Shown: positions 41,695 through 50,058, counted from the first letter of the stretch. The stretch is 55,827 nucleotides of DNA from Candidatus Nitrosopumilus sp. (GCA_020431995.1 JAGQHE010000010.1:1-55827); one strand, 5' to 3'. The notes: generated by a model not told the origin, from the sequence alone. Numbers and translations: made by a program.

Positions 41695-41717
41695 CTAAGA
41701 AAAAGTTAACCTGCTTA

Positions 41718-41791
41718 GGGCCCGTAACTCAGCTTGGTAGAGTAACCGGCTCATAACCGGTGAGCCAAGGGATCGAAGCCCTTCGGGCCCA
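41718..41791 (+). tRNA. tRNA with CAT anticodon (elongator Met or Ile2)
   Basis: Acceptor GGGCCCG/CGGGCCC, D-stem ACTC/GAGT, anticodon stem ACCGG/CCGGT with loop CTCATAA, T-stem AAGGG/CCCTT. It is not the initiator, which needs three G:C pairs next to the anticodon loop. The GGGCCCG acceptor resembles archaeal Ile2 tRNAs read with a modified C34, but Met cannot be excluded. The T-loop is ATCGAAG: position 54 is A instead of U. Confidence 0.92.
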
Positions 41792-41905
41792 TTATTTTCA
41801 ATTAGTTTTAAAATGAGCCAATTTAAAATCAACTGGCCGCAATGAAGAATCAGAGTTATATCTGAAATGGTGATTGGAAGGCATTTGTCTGAGCTGCCCT
41901 TTTAC

Positions 41906-42511
41906 TCATCTGTTTATCTGCATCTTCACTTTTTCTAAAATAGCATGGTCTATGAGATTTCGCTCGTATAACAGTTCTGTGATTTCTAAAATGCTTAACA
42001 CTGAATGAATCTTTACTCCTAACTTTGCTAACACATCATTAGCACCTTCCATCCTATCTACTATCACATACACATCTTTAATTGAAATATTGGATTCTCT
42101 TAGAGACTTTATTGCATTGGCCACTGAGCCACCAGTAGTTGCAACGTCGTCTATCATTAGCACCTTCATCCCATCATGAATCTTACCTTCTACCGATTTT
42201 GATGTACCATAATCTTTTGGTTTATTTCTTACATAGATTAATGATTTGACAGTTTCTATTGCCAATGCTGATGCAATCACTAAACCCCCTGTAGGAACTG
42301 AAACAATTGAATCAAATTCGTCTAATCCTATATTCTGTGCAATATCGTTTTCAAGATATTTCACCATCTTTCTAAATTCAAGAGGATAACTTGGAACTAG
42401 CCTTAAATCTACATAATATGAACTCTTTTTTCCACTTGCGAGTGTAAACTCCCCGAATTTTATGATGCCATTTTGGTGCAAAAAGATTGCAAATTCTTTC
42501 ACAAACTCCAT
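41906..42511 (-). CDS. pyrE: Orotate phosphoribosyltransferase
   Basis: 201 residues; makes orotidine monophosphate from orotate and PRPP in UMP synthesis. Seen: GEFTLASGKKSSYYVDLRL near 19-37, typical of PyrE, the loop RNKPKDYG near 92, and the PRPP motif VLMIDDVATTGGSV near 115-128. Single-domain form, not fused to PyrF. It shares one TATA box with the divergent LarA-like gene; both are leaderless. Confidence 0.94.
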   Translation of the reverse strand: MEFVKEFAIFLHQNGIIKFGEFTLASGKKSSYYVDLRLVPSYPLEFRKMVKYLENDIAQNIGLDEFDSIVSVPTGGLVIASALAIETVKSLIYVRNKPKDYGTSKSVEGKIHDGMKVLMIDDVATTGGSVANAIKSLRESNISIKDVYVIVDRMEGANDVLAKLGVKIHSVLSILEITELLYERNLIDHAILEKVKMQINR

Positions 42512-42532
42512 GCCAAAGTTAACTACACTGGA

Positions 42533-42540
42533 TTTATTTT
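42533..42540. promoter_or_regulatory. Shared bidirectional TATA box (pyrE and LarA-like gene)
   Basis: TTTATTTT on the plus strand, AAAATAAA on the minus strand, centred 25.5 nt from both start codons (42511 and 42562). The geometry matches the DUF59/argH case almost exactly. Confidence 0.55.
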
Positions 42541-42561
42541 AGTTTGTATTGTGAATGAATT

Positions 42562-43644
42562 ATGCCTGAAATCTGGTTAAATTACGGTGTTACCGACGTG
42601 GTTTTGGATATAAGGGCAGAAAACCTTGATCAAAAAATTGATTCTGAAGGCAAAATTCTAGATGATTCAGCGATCAATGAAAAATTAAATGTGCTTGATC
42701 TATCCAAACCCTTGGAACTTGTAGTTTTACATAATTCTAAATCTGTTCAAAAAATAATTTCTTCTCTGTTTACCCTTTGTGAGCAAAAGTCAAAACCATT
42801 CCCAAAAATTTTTGCCGAGAAAAACATTCTAAATTCAGTCAAAGCAGGATTGCCTGAAGGAAGTTCAATCAATGAATTTGACGATGTTAATGTTTCAAAT
42901 TCAAATCTTGTATTTATGGGCGAAATGGAATTTGATGGATTGTTTGGATATGAAACTATATCTACACGTCTTATCAAAAAGTTTGGTTTAGACTCTATGC
43001 TATCCGCATATGCTAAAAGAAAAGGAAATTTTCCTGTACCTGGACAGTATCCTGAGAGCCTAACTGAAGCAAAAAAATTCACTGATAACTTTGAAGTTCA
43101 AGGAATTGAAATAATTGCAAACTCTGATGGCATAATAGATTTCTCCATAGGCCATCCTTCAGAAACTCTTTCAACTACAAAAATTCTAGAATCTACTTCC
43201 ATCAAAGACATAGGTCAGCATAAAACGATGATAATTAGCACGGGTAAGGATGCAAGTAATGATAATCTGGCAAATTCCCTCTCGTCGCTTTGGAATTGCT
43301 CAAATGCAATTAGGAAAGATGGCCTTGCAATCTTAGTTGCTGAATGTAAAGGTGGACTAGGTTCTGATGCGCTTCAACAATATATTGAAGATAGATTAAC
43401 TTTGGAACAATTACATAACCCGACAAAATATACTAGTGGAATGGAAGATTTGCTGTTTCTTTCAGAGATAGGAAAGAATTTTCAGATTGGCCTAGTTTCG
43501 ATCATTCCTGAATTTTATGCAAAAAAACTTAATTTGATTTCTTTACCTGGAATCAAATACTCCATGGATTATATCCTAAAAACACAAGGTGGAAAACAGA
43601 AAGTTGTAGTAGTTTCGGATGGCGCTAGACTCTTGTTAAGGTAA
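42562..43644 (+). CDS. LarA-like (nickel-dependent racemase superfamily-like) protein, divergent
   Basis: 360 residues. The C-terminal half resembles the LarA fold: HKTMIISTGKDASNDNLANS near 221-240 aligns with the glycine-rich NDINLYQ region, and GLAILVAECKGGLGSDALQQYI near 255-276 with the LarA VAEC-x-x-G-x-G segment; the end is QKVVVVSDGARLLL. The N-terminus WLNYGVTDVVLDIRAENL also fits LarA starts. The usual paired His motif of LarA N-domains is not obvious, and a nickel-pincer lysine cannot be located with confidence. The substrate is unknown. It shares a promoter with pyrE and overlaps the convergent S2P gene by 9 nt. Confidence 0.5.
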   Translation: MPEIWLNYGVTDVVLDIRAENLDQKIDSEGKILDDSAINEKLNVLDLSKPLELVVLHNSKSVQKIISSLFTLCEQKSKPFPKIFAEKNILNSVKAGLPEGSSINEFDDVNVSNSNLVFMGEMEFDGLFGYETISTRLIKKFGLDSMLSAYAKRKGNFPVPGQYPESLTEAKKFTDNFEVQGIEIIANSDGIIDFSIGHPSETLSTTKILESTSIKDIGQHKTMIISTGKDASNDNLANSLSSLWNCSNAIRKDGLAILVAECKGGLGSDALQQYIEDRLTLEQLHNPTKYTSGMEDLLFLSEIGKNFQIGLVSIIPEFYAKKLNLISLPGIKYSMDYILKTQGGKQKVVVVSDGARLLLR

Positions 43645-44757
43645 AAGACCATGCATAAAATCTGATGGCAATGGAGCACATAAAATCGCTAATCCTATAA
43701 TCCCAATGTATGCCAACTTTCTATTTCTTGTAAGTGGTGACACATCGTCTAATGGGGATGCACTAGGATTTTTTGAACTCATTATGAGGATCAACACTGC
43801 CATTAACCAATAATTTAACAAAATCAAAATTCCTATACTTCCAAAAGTTGCATATCTGTGTAGTTTTACTCCTAACAGCGTTCTTGCTAAATGCCCTCCA
43901 TCTAATTGCCATGCAGGCAATAAATTCAAAAATGTAATTAGAAATCCAATCCACGCAGCAAACATAACTGGTGTCATGATTACTTCGTTTCCTGCACCGA
44001 CCTTTCCAAACAATGCTAGACTGGCAGACATAAGCAATGGTTCTCCTTGCTCCCATTCCATCAATTTTGAACCTGCAAATAATCCTGCTGCAACATCTTG
44101 ATCTAACACTGGTGCAGTATATGCTCCGTACATCGAAACTATTATTGCGATAATTAATCCTGCAATTGGACCTGCAATGGCAACATCGAATAAAATCTCT
44201 CTGTTAATCGTTAATCCACGTGATTGGATAAACGCTCCAAATGTCGGTATTCCAATTACTGGTAATCCTGGAATAAAGTACGGCCAAGTTGTTTTCAATC
44301 TATGTGCTTTGGCAGCAATAATGTGGCCTAACTCATGGACTCCTAAAATTCCTAATAATGACAACGTGTAAACTCCTGCCATTTTTAAAGGATCACCGAT
44401 CTCAACTATTGAATTTGTCCCAGATGTTCTATAGTATCCATCAATCATTACAAATGAAACTACAACTGCAAACAAGATTCGAGGAGTCCATGCTGTACTC
44501 ATCCATTTTCTTTGTATTTTTGGGGAGAATTTCTGAATAATTACATGTATGGTGCCATTACTTTCCTCTAATTTACATACGTAACTCATGTCTTCTAATT
44601 TTCTTGCCAAATCCTCAAATTTTGACTTAAATTCTGAATTCTCTATTTTAAATTCCAGTGAAAATTCTGTTTTATTAAAACCGCTTACTTCAAAAATCGA
44701 ATTTACCAATGAAATAATTTCTTCTTGTGTATGCTCCACCATGCTTTGAACTAACAT
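43636..44757 (-). CDS. Site-2 protease family membrane metalloprotease (M50)
   Basis: 373 residues. A soluble N-terminal domain of about 85 residues precedes several membrane helices. The zinc site is HELGHIIAAKAH near 140 with LDGGHLARTL near 287 supplying the third ligand (NLLPAWQLDGGH). Such proteases cut within the membrane to release regulators or clear signal peptides. The substrate is unknown. The start lies 59 nt from the divergent acetyltransferase start, with overlapping TATA elements between them. Confidence 0.92.
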   Translation of the reverse strand: MLVQSMVEHTQEEIISLVNSIFEVSGFNKTEFSLEFKIENSEFKSKFEDLARKLEDMSYVCKLEESNGTIHVIIQKFSPKIQRKWMSTAWTPRILFAVVVSFVMIDGYYRTSGTNSIVEIGDPLKMAGVYTLSLLGILGVHELGHIIAAKAHRLKTTWPYFIPGLPVIGIPTFGAFIQSRGLTINREILFDVAIAGPIAGLIIAIIVSMYGAYTAPVLDQDVAAGLFAGSKLMEWEQGEPLLMSASLALFGKVGAGNEVIMTPVMFAAWIGFLITFLNLLPAWQLDGGHLARTLLGVKLHRYATFGSIGILILLNYWLMAVLILIMSSKNPSASPLDDVSPLTRNRKLAYIGIIGLAILCAPLPSDFMHGLLP

Positions 44758-44779
44758 CTTTCCATTAAATGGTCTTTTG

Positions 44780-44795
44780 GTTTAAAATTAAATAT
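44780..44795. promoter_or_regulatory. Overlapping divergent TATA elements (S2P protease and acetyltransferase)
   Basis: Minus-strand TTTTAAAC (44780-44787) is 26.5 nt from the protease ATG; plus-strand TTAAATAT (44788-44795) is about 24.5 nt from the acetyltransferase ATG. The two boxes are adjacent, so binding at one could block the other. Confidence 0.5.
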
Positions 44796-44815
44796 TGATA
44801 ATTCTATAGAGAATT

Positions 44816-45313
44816 ATGCAAGTAATTCTCAGACAGTTAGGTGATTGTAGTATTAGACGAGCAGGACCAAGCGATCTGATTTCTGTGATGGAAATTAATC
44901 TAAAAACTCTTCCTGAGCATTACTCTGATTACTTCTATGAGAGCTTATTGGCAGAACTTCCTGAGGCCTTTATAGTTGCAGAGATTGGAGGAATGCATGT
45001 TGGATATATTATGTGCAAAACTGAATACGGTTTTTCAAATTTTAAGAAATTGGGGTTTGTCAAAAAAGGTCATGTTGTTTCAATAGCTGTTCTTGATGAA
45101 TATCGAAGAAAAGGTATTGGACAAGCACTTGTTGAAGAATCAGTCAATGGTGTTAAATTAAAAAAATGTGATGAATTTTACTTGGAAGTGAGATGTAGCA
45201 ATAATGAAGCTGTAAGATTGTATGAAAAATTAGGATTTGTAATAAGACAACAATTAAACGCATACTACCGTGATGGTGAAGATGCGTATCTTATGGCGAT
45301 TGAATTAAATTAG
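44816..45313 (+). CDS. rimI: RimI-like GNAT N-acetyltransferase
   Basis: 165 residues of the GNAT fold: IRRAGPSDLISVMEINLKTLPEHY near 12-36, then VSIAVLDEYRRKGIGQALVEES near 88-108 with the acetyl-CoA P-loop R-x-x-G-I-G, and YLEVRCSNNEAVRLYEKLGF near 122-141. This arrangement matches archaeal Ard1/RimI, which acetylate protein N-termini. ATG is supported by a TATA box about 25 nt upstream. Confidence 0.9.
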   Translation: MQVILRQLGDCSIRRAGPSDLISVMEINLKTLPEHYSDYFYESLLAELPEAFIVAEIGGMHVGYIMCKTEYGFSNFKKLGFVKKGHVVSIAVLDEYRRKGIGQALVEESVNGVKLKKCDEFYLEVRCSNNEAVRLYEKLGFVIRQQLNAYYRDGEDAYLMAIELN

Positions 45314-45322
45314 TTCAAACCA

Positions 45323-45330
45323 ATAAATAA
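45323..45330 (+). promoter_or_regulatory. TATA box of the small membrane protein gene
   Basis: ATAAATAA centred 24.5 nt before the GTG at 45351, supporting it as a leaderless start. Confidence 0.5.
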
Positions 45331-45350
45331 CTCACAAAAAATTATTTTCC

Positions 45351-45569
45351 GTGGACAAACGAAAAGGAATTGGCATCACCATCTTTGTACTCTGTATTGG
45401 AGGTTTCTTTCTTTATGCATATTTGCTAATGTTATCTGAATGGAGTCCAATTGTTTTACAATTGTCAATATTAATGATTGCTGGTGGTATTTTAGGAGTT
45501 GTGGCATGGATTGGATATGTCATGGCAACAACAAAACCGTCATCTGCATCAATTACATCTGAAGATTAG
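45351..45569 (+). CDS. Small two-helix membrane protein, unknown function
   Basis: 72 residues from GTG: a short basic N-terminus (DKRKG), a first helix GITIFVLCIGGFFLYAYLLML, a second helix IVLQLSILMIAGGILGVVAWIGYVM and a Ser/Thr tail. Basic residues at the start suggest the N-terminus is inside. No recognised family. The stop is adjacent to the convergent methyltransferase stop. Confidence 0.65.
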   Translation: MDKRKGIGITIFVLCIGGFFLYAYLLMLSEWSPIVLQLSILMIAGGILGVVAWIGYVMATTKPSSASITSED

Positions 45570-46406
45570 TTACTTGGAAATTCTTACGTCTACAACAGTT
45601 TGATAATATCTTGGGCCTACAGCTCTGACTATTTTTGAATTTAGAATTTCTGATTTTACTGGTGTAATTTGAAGATAATGTTCTTCTGAAAGTTTTCTTG
45701 CATCTTGTTTTTTGTCTGCATGAATGTGTGAATAATAATGAATGATTCCATTATTTTTGGTTGTGTTGATTGCTGATTCTAAAAACTCATCAGATCTTTC
45801 AGGTAACAACATCAACGTTCTATCTGATTCATTCACTAATTGCTCGTTAATTATTTTAGATGCATCCCCATTTCTGGAAATTACTTTTCCAACAAGTTTG
45901 TTTATTGCAATATTTTTCTCACATAGCTTTGAAGCAACTGGATTGATGTCAAGACTATAAACCGTACATTTTTTCTTTTTAGCCGCCATGATGGAAAACA
46001 TCCCAATTCCTGCAAACATGTTGGTTACTATCTCCCCATCTTGAATCAAATTCGCAATTCGCTCTCTTTCTGTAGATAGTCTAGGTGAAAAAAATGCATT
46101 TTTTACGTCTACTATGAATTTACAACCAAACTCCTTATATTCCGTTTCGGTAGTGTCTTTCCCTGCAAGAATCTCTAGATCTCTTGTACGAAAATCACCT
46201 TCTACCGCAGATGCTTGATAGAATACACTTCTAGCTGTTTTCACCTCGTTTAGCAATGTCTCTCCAATGAGTCTCTTCTTTGAAGATAAGGAATCTGGTA
46301 TTCTTAAAATGATTATGTCTCCGATCTGATCAAATGCTGAAATTAACTCATCACTCTCTTCCACTGTAAGCACATTTTCTAATGCTTTTTTTAACATTCT
46401 AGTCAA
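45570..46406 (-). CDS. Trm5/Taw2-like SAM-dependent tRNA methyltransferase
   Basis: 278 residues. The Rossmann domain has SAM motif VTNMFAGIGMFSIMAAKK near 130-147 and SLDINPVASKLCEKNI near 153. The N-domain carries KFIVDVKNAFFSPRLSTERERIA, the typical Trm5 linker that precedes motif I, and the C-terminus RAVGPRYYQTVVDV is also Trm5/Taw2-like. These enzymes methylate G37 N1 or add the aminocarboxypropyl group in wyosine synthesis. The position-IV motif reads LMLLPERSDEF, lacking the Asn of canonical Trm5 (NLP), so the Taw2-like or a divergent Trm5 activity is possible. The TTG start overlaps the stop of ABCE1 (TTGA). Confidence 0.8.
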   Translation of the reverse strand: MTRMLKKALENVLTVEESDELISAFDQIGDIIILRIPDSLSSKKRLIGETLLNEVKTARSVFYQASAVEGDFRTRDLEILAGKDTTETEYKEFGCKFIVDVKNAFFSPRLSTERERIANLIQDGEIVTNMFAGIGMFSIMAAKKKKCTVYSLDINPVASKLCEKNIAINKLVGKVISRNGDASKIINEQLVNESDRTLMLLPERSDEFLESAINTTKNNGIIHYYSHIHADKKQDARKLSEEHYLQITPVKSEILNSKIVRAVGPRYYQTVVDVRISK

Positions 46407-48190
46407 TGCTTGTAATAGAAATTGCCAGATGTTTTTTGATCCTTGTCTAATCTGCTTTCTAATTTATTCACACGCGGCCTCAAGCTACGTTCATCTCTTC
46501 TAAACGACATGTCAAGTGACTTTAGAAATCTGTTCATGGCATCGGCTTTTCGCATTGGCGATGTTGCTTTACCTGCAACTCCTGATCTCCCTTCAAAAAT
46601 TACCATTGTATCTGATACTAAATCCATCAATTGCAAATCATGATCAATAATGATTGCAGACTTTCCGAAAGAACGAACAAATTTCTGTATGAATTTTGCA
46701 ACTGCAATTCTATCCTCTACATCTAAGAATGCTGATGGTTCATCTAATGCATATAAATCTACTTTCTGTAAAAGACATGATGCAACTGCAATCTTTTGTA
46801 GTTCGCCTCCTGAAAGATTCTTGATGGATTTATTGTATAGTTTTTTAATCTTTAATGGCTCAAGTATTTGTTCTTCTTCCATACTTCCCTCAACTTGATT
46901 GCCATTTGCTTTGTCTAATAATGATATGACTTCTACATCAATATCGTTTTGGAGATATTGGGGTTTGTATGCTATCTTTATTTTTTTATCAATACTGCCT
47001 ACATCTGGCTTTTCAACACCAGCAATCATTTTCATCATTGTTGTTTTGCCTAGAGCATTAGCACCCATTATTCCTACAACTTCGCCTTTTCTTACTTGAC
47101 CAGGCTCAATTGTGACTGAAAATGTGGGATATTCTTTTACCAGTCTTGGATATGTGACAATCGTGTTTCCTTCTTCAAATATGTCGGTGGTTGATGATGA
47201 TACATCAAAAGAAAATTTTTTATCTCTAAATCTGACGTTTTCATTTGGTAAATACCCGTCAAGAAATACGTTGATTCCAATTTTTGTAGATAGGATTGTT
47301 GAAACAATTCCATATGCTGCAGGTTCGCCATATAACACTTCAATATAGTCACTTAGAAAATCAAGTAATGTAAGATCATGTTCTACAACCATTACACTTT
47401 TTCCAATACTTGCCAAATTTTGAATTACGCGAGCAACCCCAGTTCTTTGAAAAACATCGTTATATGAAGATGGTTCGTCAAAAAAATAAAACTCTGCATC
47501 TTTAGATGCAGCGGCAGCAACTGCGATTCTTTGTAACTCGCCTCCACTTAGCTCCTTTAGTCTCTGCTCCAAGGAATTTTCTAATCCTAATTCTTTGATT
47601 AGTTCTCTTGAAACTCCCCTTTCATCATATCTGTCAAGAAGTTCTTTCCCTGTCCCTTCAAACGCTTCTGCAATGTGGTGTACTTGTTGAGGTTTAATTG
47701 ATGCGCGAATTTGTTTTTGTTGAATTTTATCAAAATGTTGTTTTAGTTCTGTACCGCTATAATGTTTTAAAATTTCATCCCATTCTGGAGGGTTTTCATA
47801 TCTGCCCAGATTGGGTTTTAAATTTCCTGACAATATGTTTACCACTGTACTTTTACCCATCCCGTTTCTTCCTAGCAGTCCTACAACCTCACCTTTTTTT
47901 GGGGTTGGTAATTTGTATAGCCGAAATGAGTTTATTCCATACTGATGAATTTTATCTGTAGCTAACTCGCTAGCTAGATTTACAATTGTGATTGCATCAA
48001 ACGGACATACTTTGACACATATTCCGCATCCATTACATATGTCTTCATCAATTTGAGCCTTTTTTATCTCTTCATTTAGAACAATGCATTCAGCTCCTGA
48101 TTTGTTGACTGGACAGTATTTTATGCACTCTAGACCGCATTTTTTTGGTTGACAAAGATCCTGGTCCAAAACTGCAACCCTGTGTGTCAT
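46403..48190 (-). CDS. Ribosome recycling ATPase ABCE1/Rli1
   Basis: About 595 residues. It splits ribosomes after termination. An N-terminal iron-sulfur domain has CQPKKCGLECIKYCP and CNGCGICVKVCPF. NBD1 follows with GLLGRNGMGKST, LSGGELQRI and FFDEPSSY. NBD2 has IMGANALGKTT, LSGGELQKI and LDEPSAFLD. Domain order and length match the family. ATG 48190 (MTHRVAVLDQD) is preferred over codons up to 48241 because the TATA box TATAAAGC lies 26 nt before it. The TTGA overlap couples it to the tRNA methyltransferase. Confidence 0.96.
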   Translation of the reverse strand: MTHRVAVLDQDLCQPKKCGLECIKYCPVNKSGAECIVLNEEIKKAQIDEDICNGCGICVKVCPFDAITIVNLASELATDKIHQYGINSFRLYKLPTPKKGEVVGLLGRNGMGKSTVVNILSGNLKPNLGRYENPPEWDEILKHYSGTELKQHFDKIQQKQIRASIKPQQVHHIAEAFEGTGKELLDRYDERGVSRELIKELGLENSLEQRLKELSGGELQRIAVAAAASKDAEFYFFDEPSSYNDVFQRTGVARVIQNLASIGKSVMVVEHDLTLLDFLSDYIEVLYGEPAAYGIVSTILSTKIGINVFLDGYLPNENVRFRDKKFSFDVSSSTTDIFEEGNTIVTYPRLVKEYPTFSVTIEPGQVRKGEVVGIMGANALGKTTMMKMIAGVEKPDVGSIDKKIKIAYKPQYLQNDIDVEVISLLDKANGNQVEGSMEEEQILEPLKIKKLYNKSIKNLSGGELQKIAVASCLLQKVDLYALDEPSAFLDVEDRIAVAKFIQKFVRSFGKSAIIIDHDLQLMDLVSDTMVIFEGRSGVAGKATSPMRKADAMNRFLKSLDMSFRRDERSLRPRVNKLESRLDKDQKTSGNFYYKH

Positions 48191-48212
48191 GTTGTAATCC
48201 GGCATTTCCTTT

Positions 48213-48220
48213 GCTTTATA
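48213..48220 (-). promoter_or_regulatory. TATA box of the ABCE1 gene
   Basis: Minus-strand TATAAAGC centred 26.5 nt before the ATG at 48190; it decides the start. Confidence 0.6.
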
Positions 48221-48283
48221 CCTATTTTGAACATTTTCCAATCTGGCGTTACGTTAATAGATGAGAATCTTCAAAGCGTTATC

Positions 48284-48400
48284 AAGCCGGCCATAGCGTT
48301 AGGGTGCGACCCAATCCCTTTCCGAACTTGGAAGTCAAACCTGACGTCGCTGTTGTGCTACTAAGATGCGAGAGCTCTTGGGAAGCAACGGTGCTGGCAT
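48284..48400 (+). rRNA. rrf: 5S ribosomal RNA
   Basis: Helix I pairs GCCGGC (48286-48291) with GCTGGC (48393-48398). The central 5S core is clear: GTGCGACCCAATCCC, TCCGAACTTGGAAGTC and GATGCGAGAGC. Ends are approximate by a few bases. No 16S or 23S gene is nearby, so the 5S gene is unlinked, as in other thaumarchaea (established knowledge). Confidence 0.92.
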
Positions 48401-48421
48401 CTTCTATTTTCACAATCAATC

Positions 48422-48429
48422 TTTTAATA
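48422..48429 (+). promoter_or_regulatory. TATA box of the 45-residue zinc-finger gene
   Basis: TTTTAATA centred 23.5 nt before ATG 48449, about 20 nt downstream of the 5S gene. It supports an independent leaderless transcript. Confidence 0.5.
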
Positions 48430-48448
48430 CTGAGTAGACCAAATTGAT

Positions 48449-48586
48449 ATGATTTCGATGCCAAATTGTTCTGTATGTGGAGAGCCTTTTTCTGATGATA
48501 TTCGATTTCTCAATCATATGATGGAGAAACATGGCTTTAGAAATCCAAATGTTGGTACGCCTGATAGAAATAGTAGAGGATACTGA
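48449..48586 (+). CDS. 45-residue C2H2 zinc-finger protein
   Basis: The short frame encodes M-I-S-M-P-N-C-S-V-C, a 12-residue spacer, then H-x4-H (NHMMEKHGF) and a polar, basic tail with D-R-N-S-R. Cys7, Cys10, His23 and His28 have the spacing of a single C2H2 finger (C-x2-C-x12-H-x4-H). A TATA box stands at the proper distance. It ends 2 nt before the convergent aminopeptidase stop. Function unknown; binding of nucleic acid or another protein is possible. Too short for routine gene calling. Confidence 0.7.
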   Translation: MISMPNCSVCGEPFSDDIRFLNHMMEKHGFRNPNVGTPDRNSRGY

Positions 48587-48588
48587 TT

Positions 48589-50058
48589 TTACAGATTTTG
48601 TAAATAATCCAAAACCAATCTTACTCCAAAACCTGTAGCGCCATTTGGATTGTATGATTTTTCTTTTGTACCTGCCTGTGTCCATGCAACCCCTGCGATA
48701 TCTAGGTGAACCCATGGCGTATCTTTGATGGCATTTCTCAAAAACGCTGCAGCTGTGATAGTACCAGCAGATCTACCAATTCCGACATTTTTCATATCTG
48801 CAACTTCTGATTTTATCATATCCATGTAATCTTTGTTCAATGGAAGTTCCCAAATCTCTTCCATGGTTCTGCTGGAAGCTAGGTAGATCTTCTCTGCTAG
48901 TTTTTTGTTGTTTGATACAATTCCAGCTACATTAGTACCTAATGCGATTATACATGCCCCTGTCAACGTAGCAAAATCAATTATTGCTTTTGGCGAATAG
49001 GTTTTTTCCCCATATGATAATGCGTCAGCTAAAATCAATCTGCCCTCTGCATCTGTATTTTGAATTTCTGCAGTTTTTCCGCTGTATAGCTTTATGATGT
49101 CCCCAGGTCTGTATGATTCGCCACCAGGCATATTTTCAACGGAAGGAATAATCCCGACAACATTGATTGGTAGTTTTAACTCTGATACACCTTTCATAAT
49201 TCCAAGAACCGTGCATCCACCGCATTTGTCAAATTTCATCTCGTCCATCCTGTCCCCTGGTTTTAATGAAATGCCCCCGGTGTCAAATGTCACTGCCTTT
49301 CCTACAAGAACAATTGGTTTTTCATTTTTTGATCCGTTATTATGTTCTAAAACAATTAGTTTTGGTTGGTTTTTACTTCCTTGACCAACTGCTGATATGC
49401 CGCCAAAACCTTTCTTTTTTAATTCTGGCTCAGATATGACTTTGCATTTTAACCCACTATTTTTAGAAATTGTTTTAGCAAGGTTTGCTAACGTAGTTGG
49501 CGTACATTCATTTGGAGGTAAATTGGCAACACTTTTTGTAAATATTGTACTGTCCGCAATAATCTCAGCATTTTTAATAGCCTTTGAAATTTTATCTGAT
49601 TTAGAAACAATGATTGTCAAATCTGGAGACCTTTCTGATTTTTCTGATTTGAAATTATCGAATTTATATAATCCCATTTTAACTCCTTCCACAATCTGAG
49701 AAACAGATGAAACTGGTTCTTCCACGAAACTTGGAGGCACAATTATTGAAAACTCTTTTAATTTTAACTCCCTTGCTTTTTGAGCAATTTTTCCAGACAC
49801 TGCTCTGATAGTATCTTTTGTTATCTCTTCCTTTTTGCCCAATCCTGCAAGTAGAATTCTCTGAATTGAATTTTTTCCTGAAAAAGGAATTATGCTTAAT
49901 CTTCCTAACTTTCCTTCCATGTCTTTTACAGCTTGATCTATAATTGAGGATGTTTTAGCATCAAATTTTCCCAATCCTGAAACTGTAGTTGAATTTTCTA
50001 ATACAAATACACAAAGAAGGCTTGTCTTCTTTTTCGAGTATTCGATTCTAATTTTCAT
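48589..50058 (-). CDS. pepA: Leucyl aminopeptidase (M17 family)
   Basis: About 489 residues; dinuclear-metal enzyme releasing N-terminal amino acids. The catalytic domain is complete: VLVGKAVTFDTGGISLKPG near 252-270, KFDKCGGCTVLG, the signature NTDAEGRLILADAL near 330-343, and the C-terminal HLDIAGVAW. The N-terminal alpha/beta domain spans about 1-160. ATG 50058 is favoured because a TAAATAAT box lies about 26 nt before it; an ATG four codons upstream is the alternative. Confidence 0.93.
   Translation of the reverse strand: MKIRIEYSKKKTSLLCVFVLENSTTVSGLGKFDAKTSSIIDQAVKDMEGKLGRLSIIPFSGKNSIQRILLAGLGKKEEITKDTIRAVSGKIAQKARELKLKEFSIIVPPSFVEEPVSSVSQIVEGVKMGLYKFDNFKSEKSERSPDLTIIVSKSDKISKAIKNAEIIADSTIFTKSVANLPPNECTPTTLANLAKTISKNSGLKCKVISEPELKKKGFGGISAVGQGSKNQPKLIVLEHNNGSKNEKPIVLVGKAVTFDTGGISLKPGDRMDEMKFDKCGGCTVLGIMKGVSELKLPINVVGIIPSVENMPGGESYRPGDIIKLYSGKTAEIQNTDAEGRLILADALSYGEKTYSPKAIIDFATLTGACIIALGTNVAGIVSNNKKLAEKIYLASSRTMEEIWELPLNKDYMDMIKSEVADMKNVGIGRSAGTITAAAFLRNAIKDTPWVHLDIAGVAWTQAGTKEKSYNPNGATGFGVRLVLDYLQNL

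Noticed and set aside
48282-48464. Minus-strand 60-codon frame over the 5S rRNA gene
   Set aside because: It is the antisense of a structured 5S rRNA, so the frame is incidental.
48416-48715. Minus-strand frame across the aminopeptidase end and the zinc-finger gene
   Set aside because: It is out of frame with the conserved aminopeptidase C-terminus and antisense to the promoter-supported zinc-finger gene.
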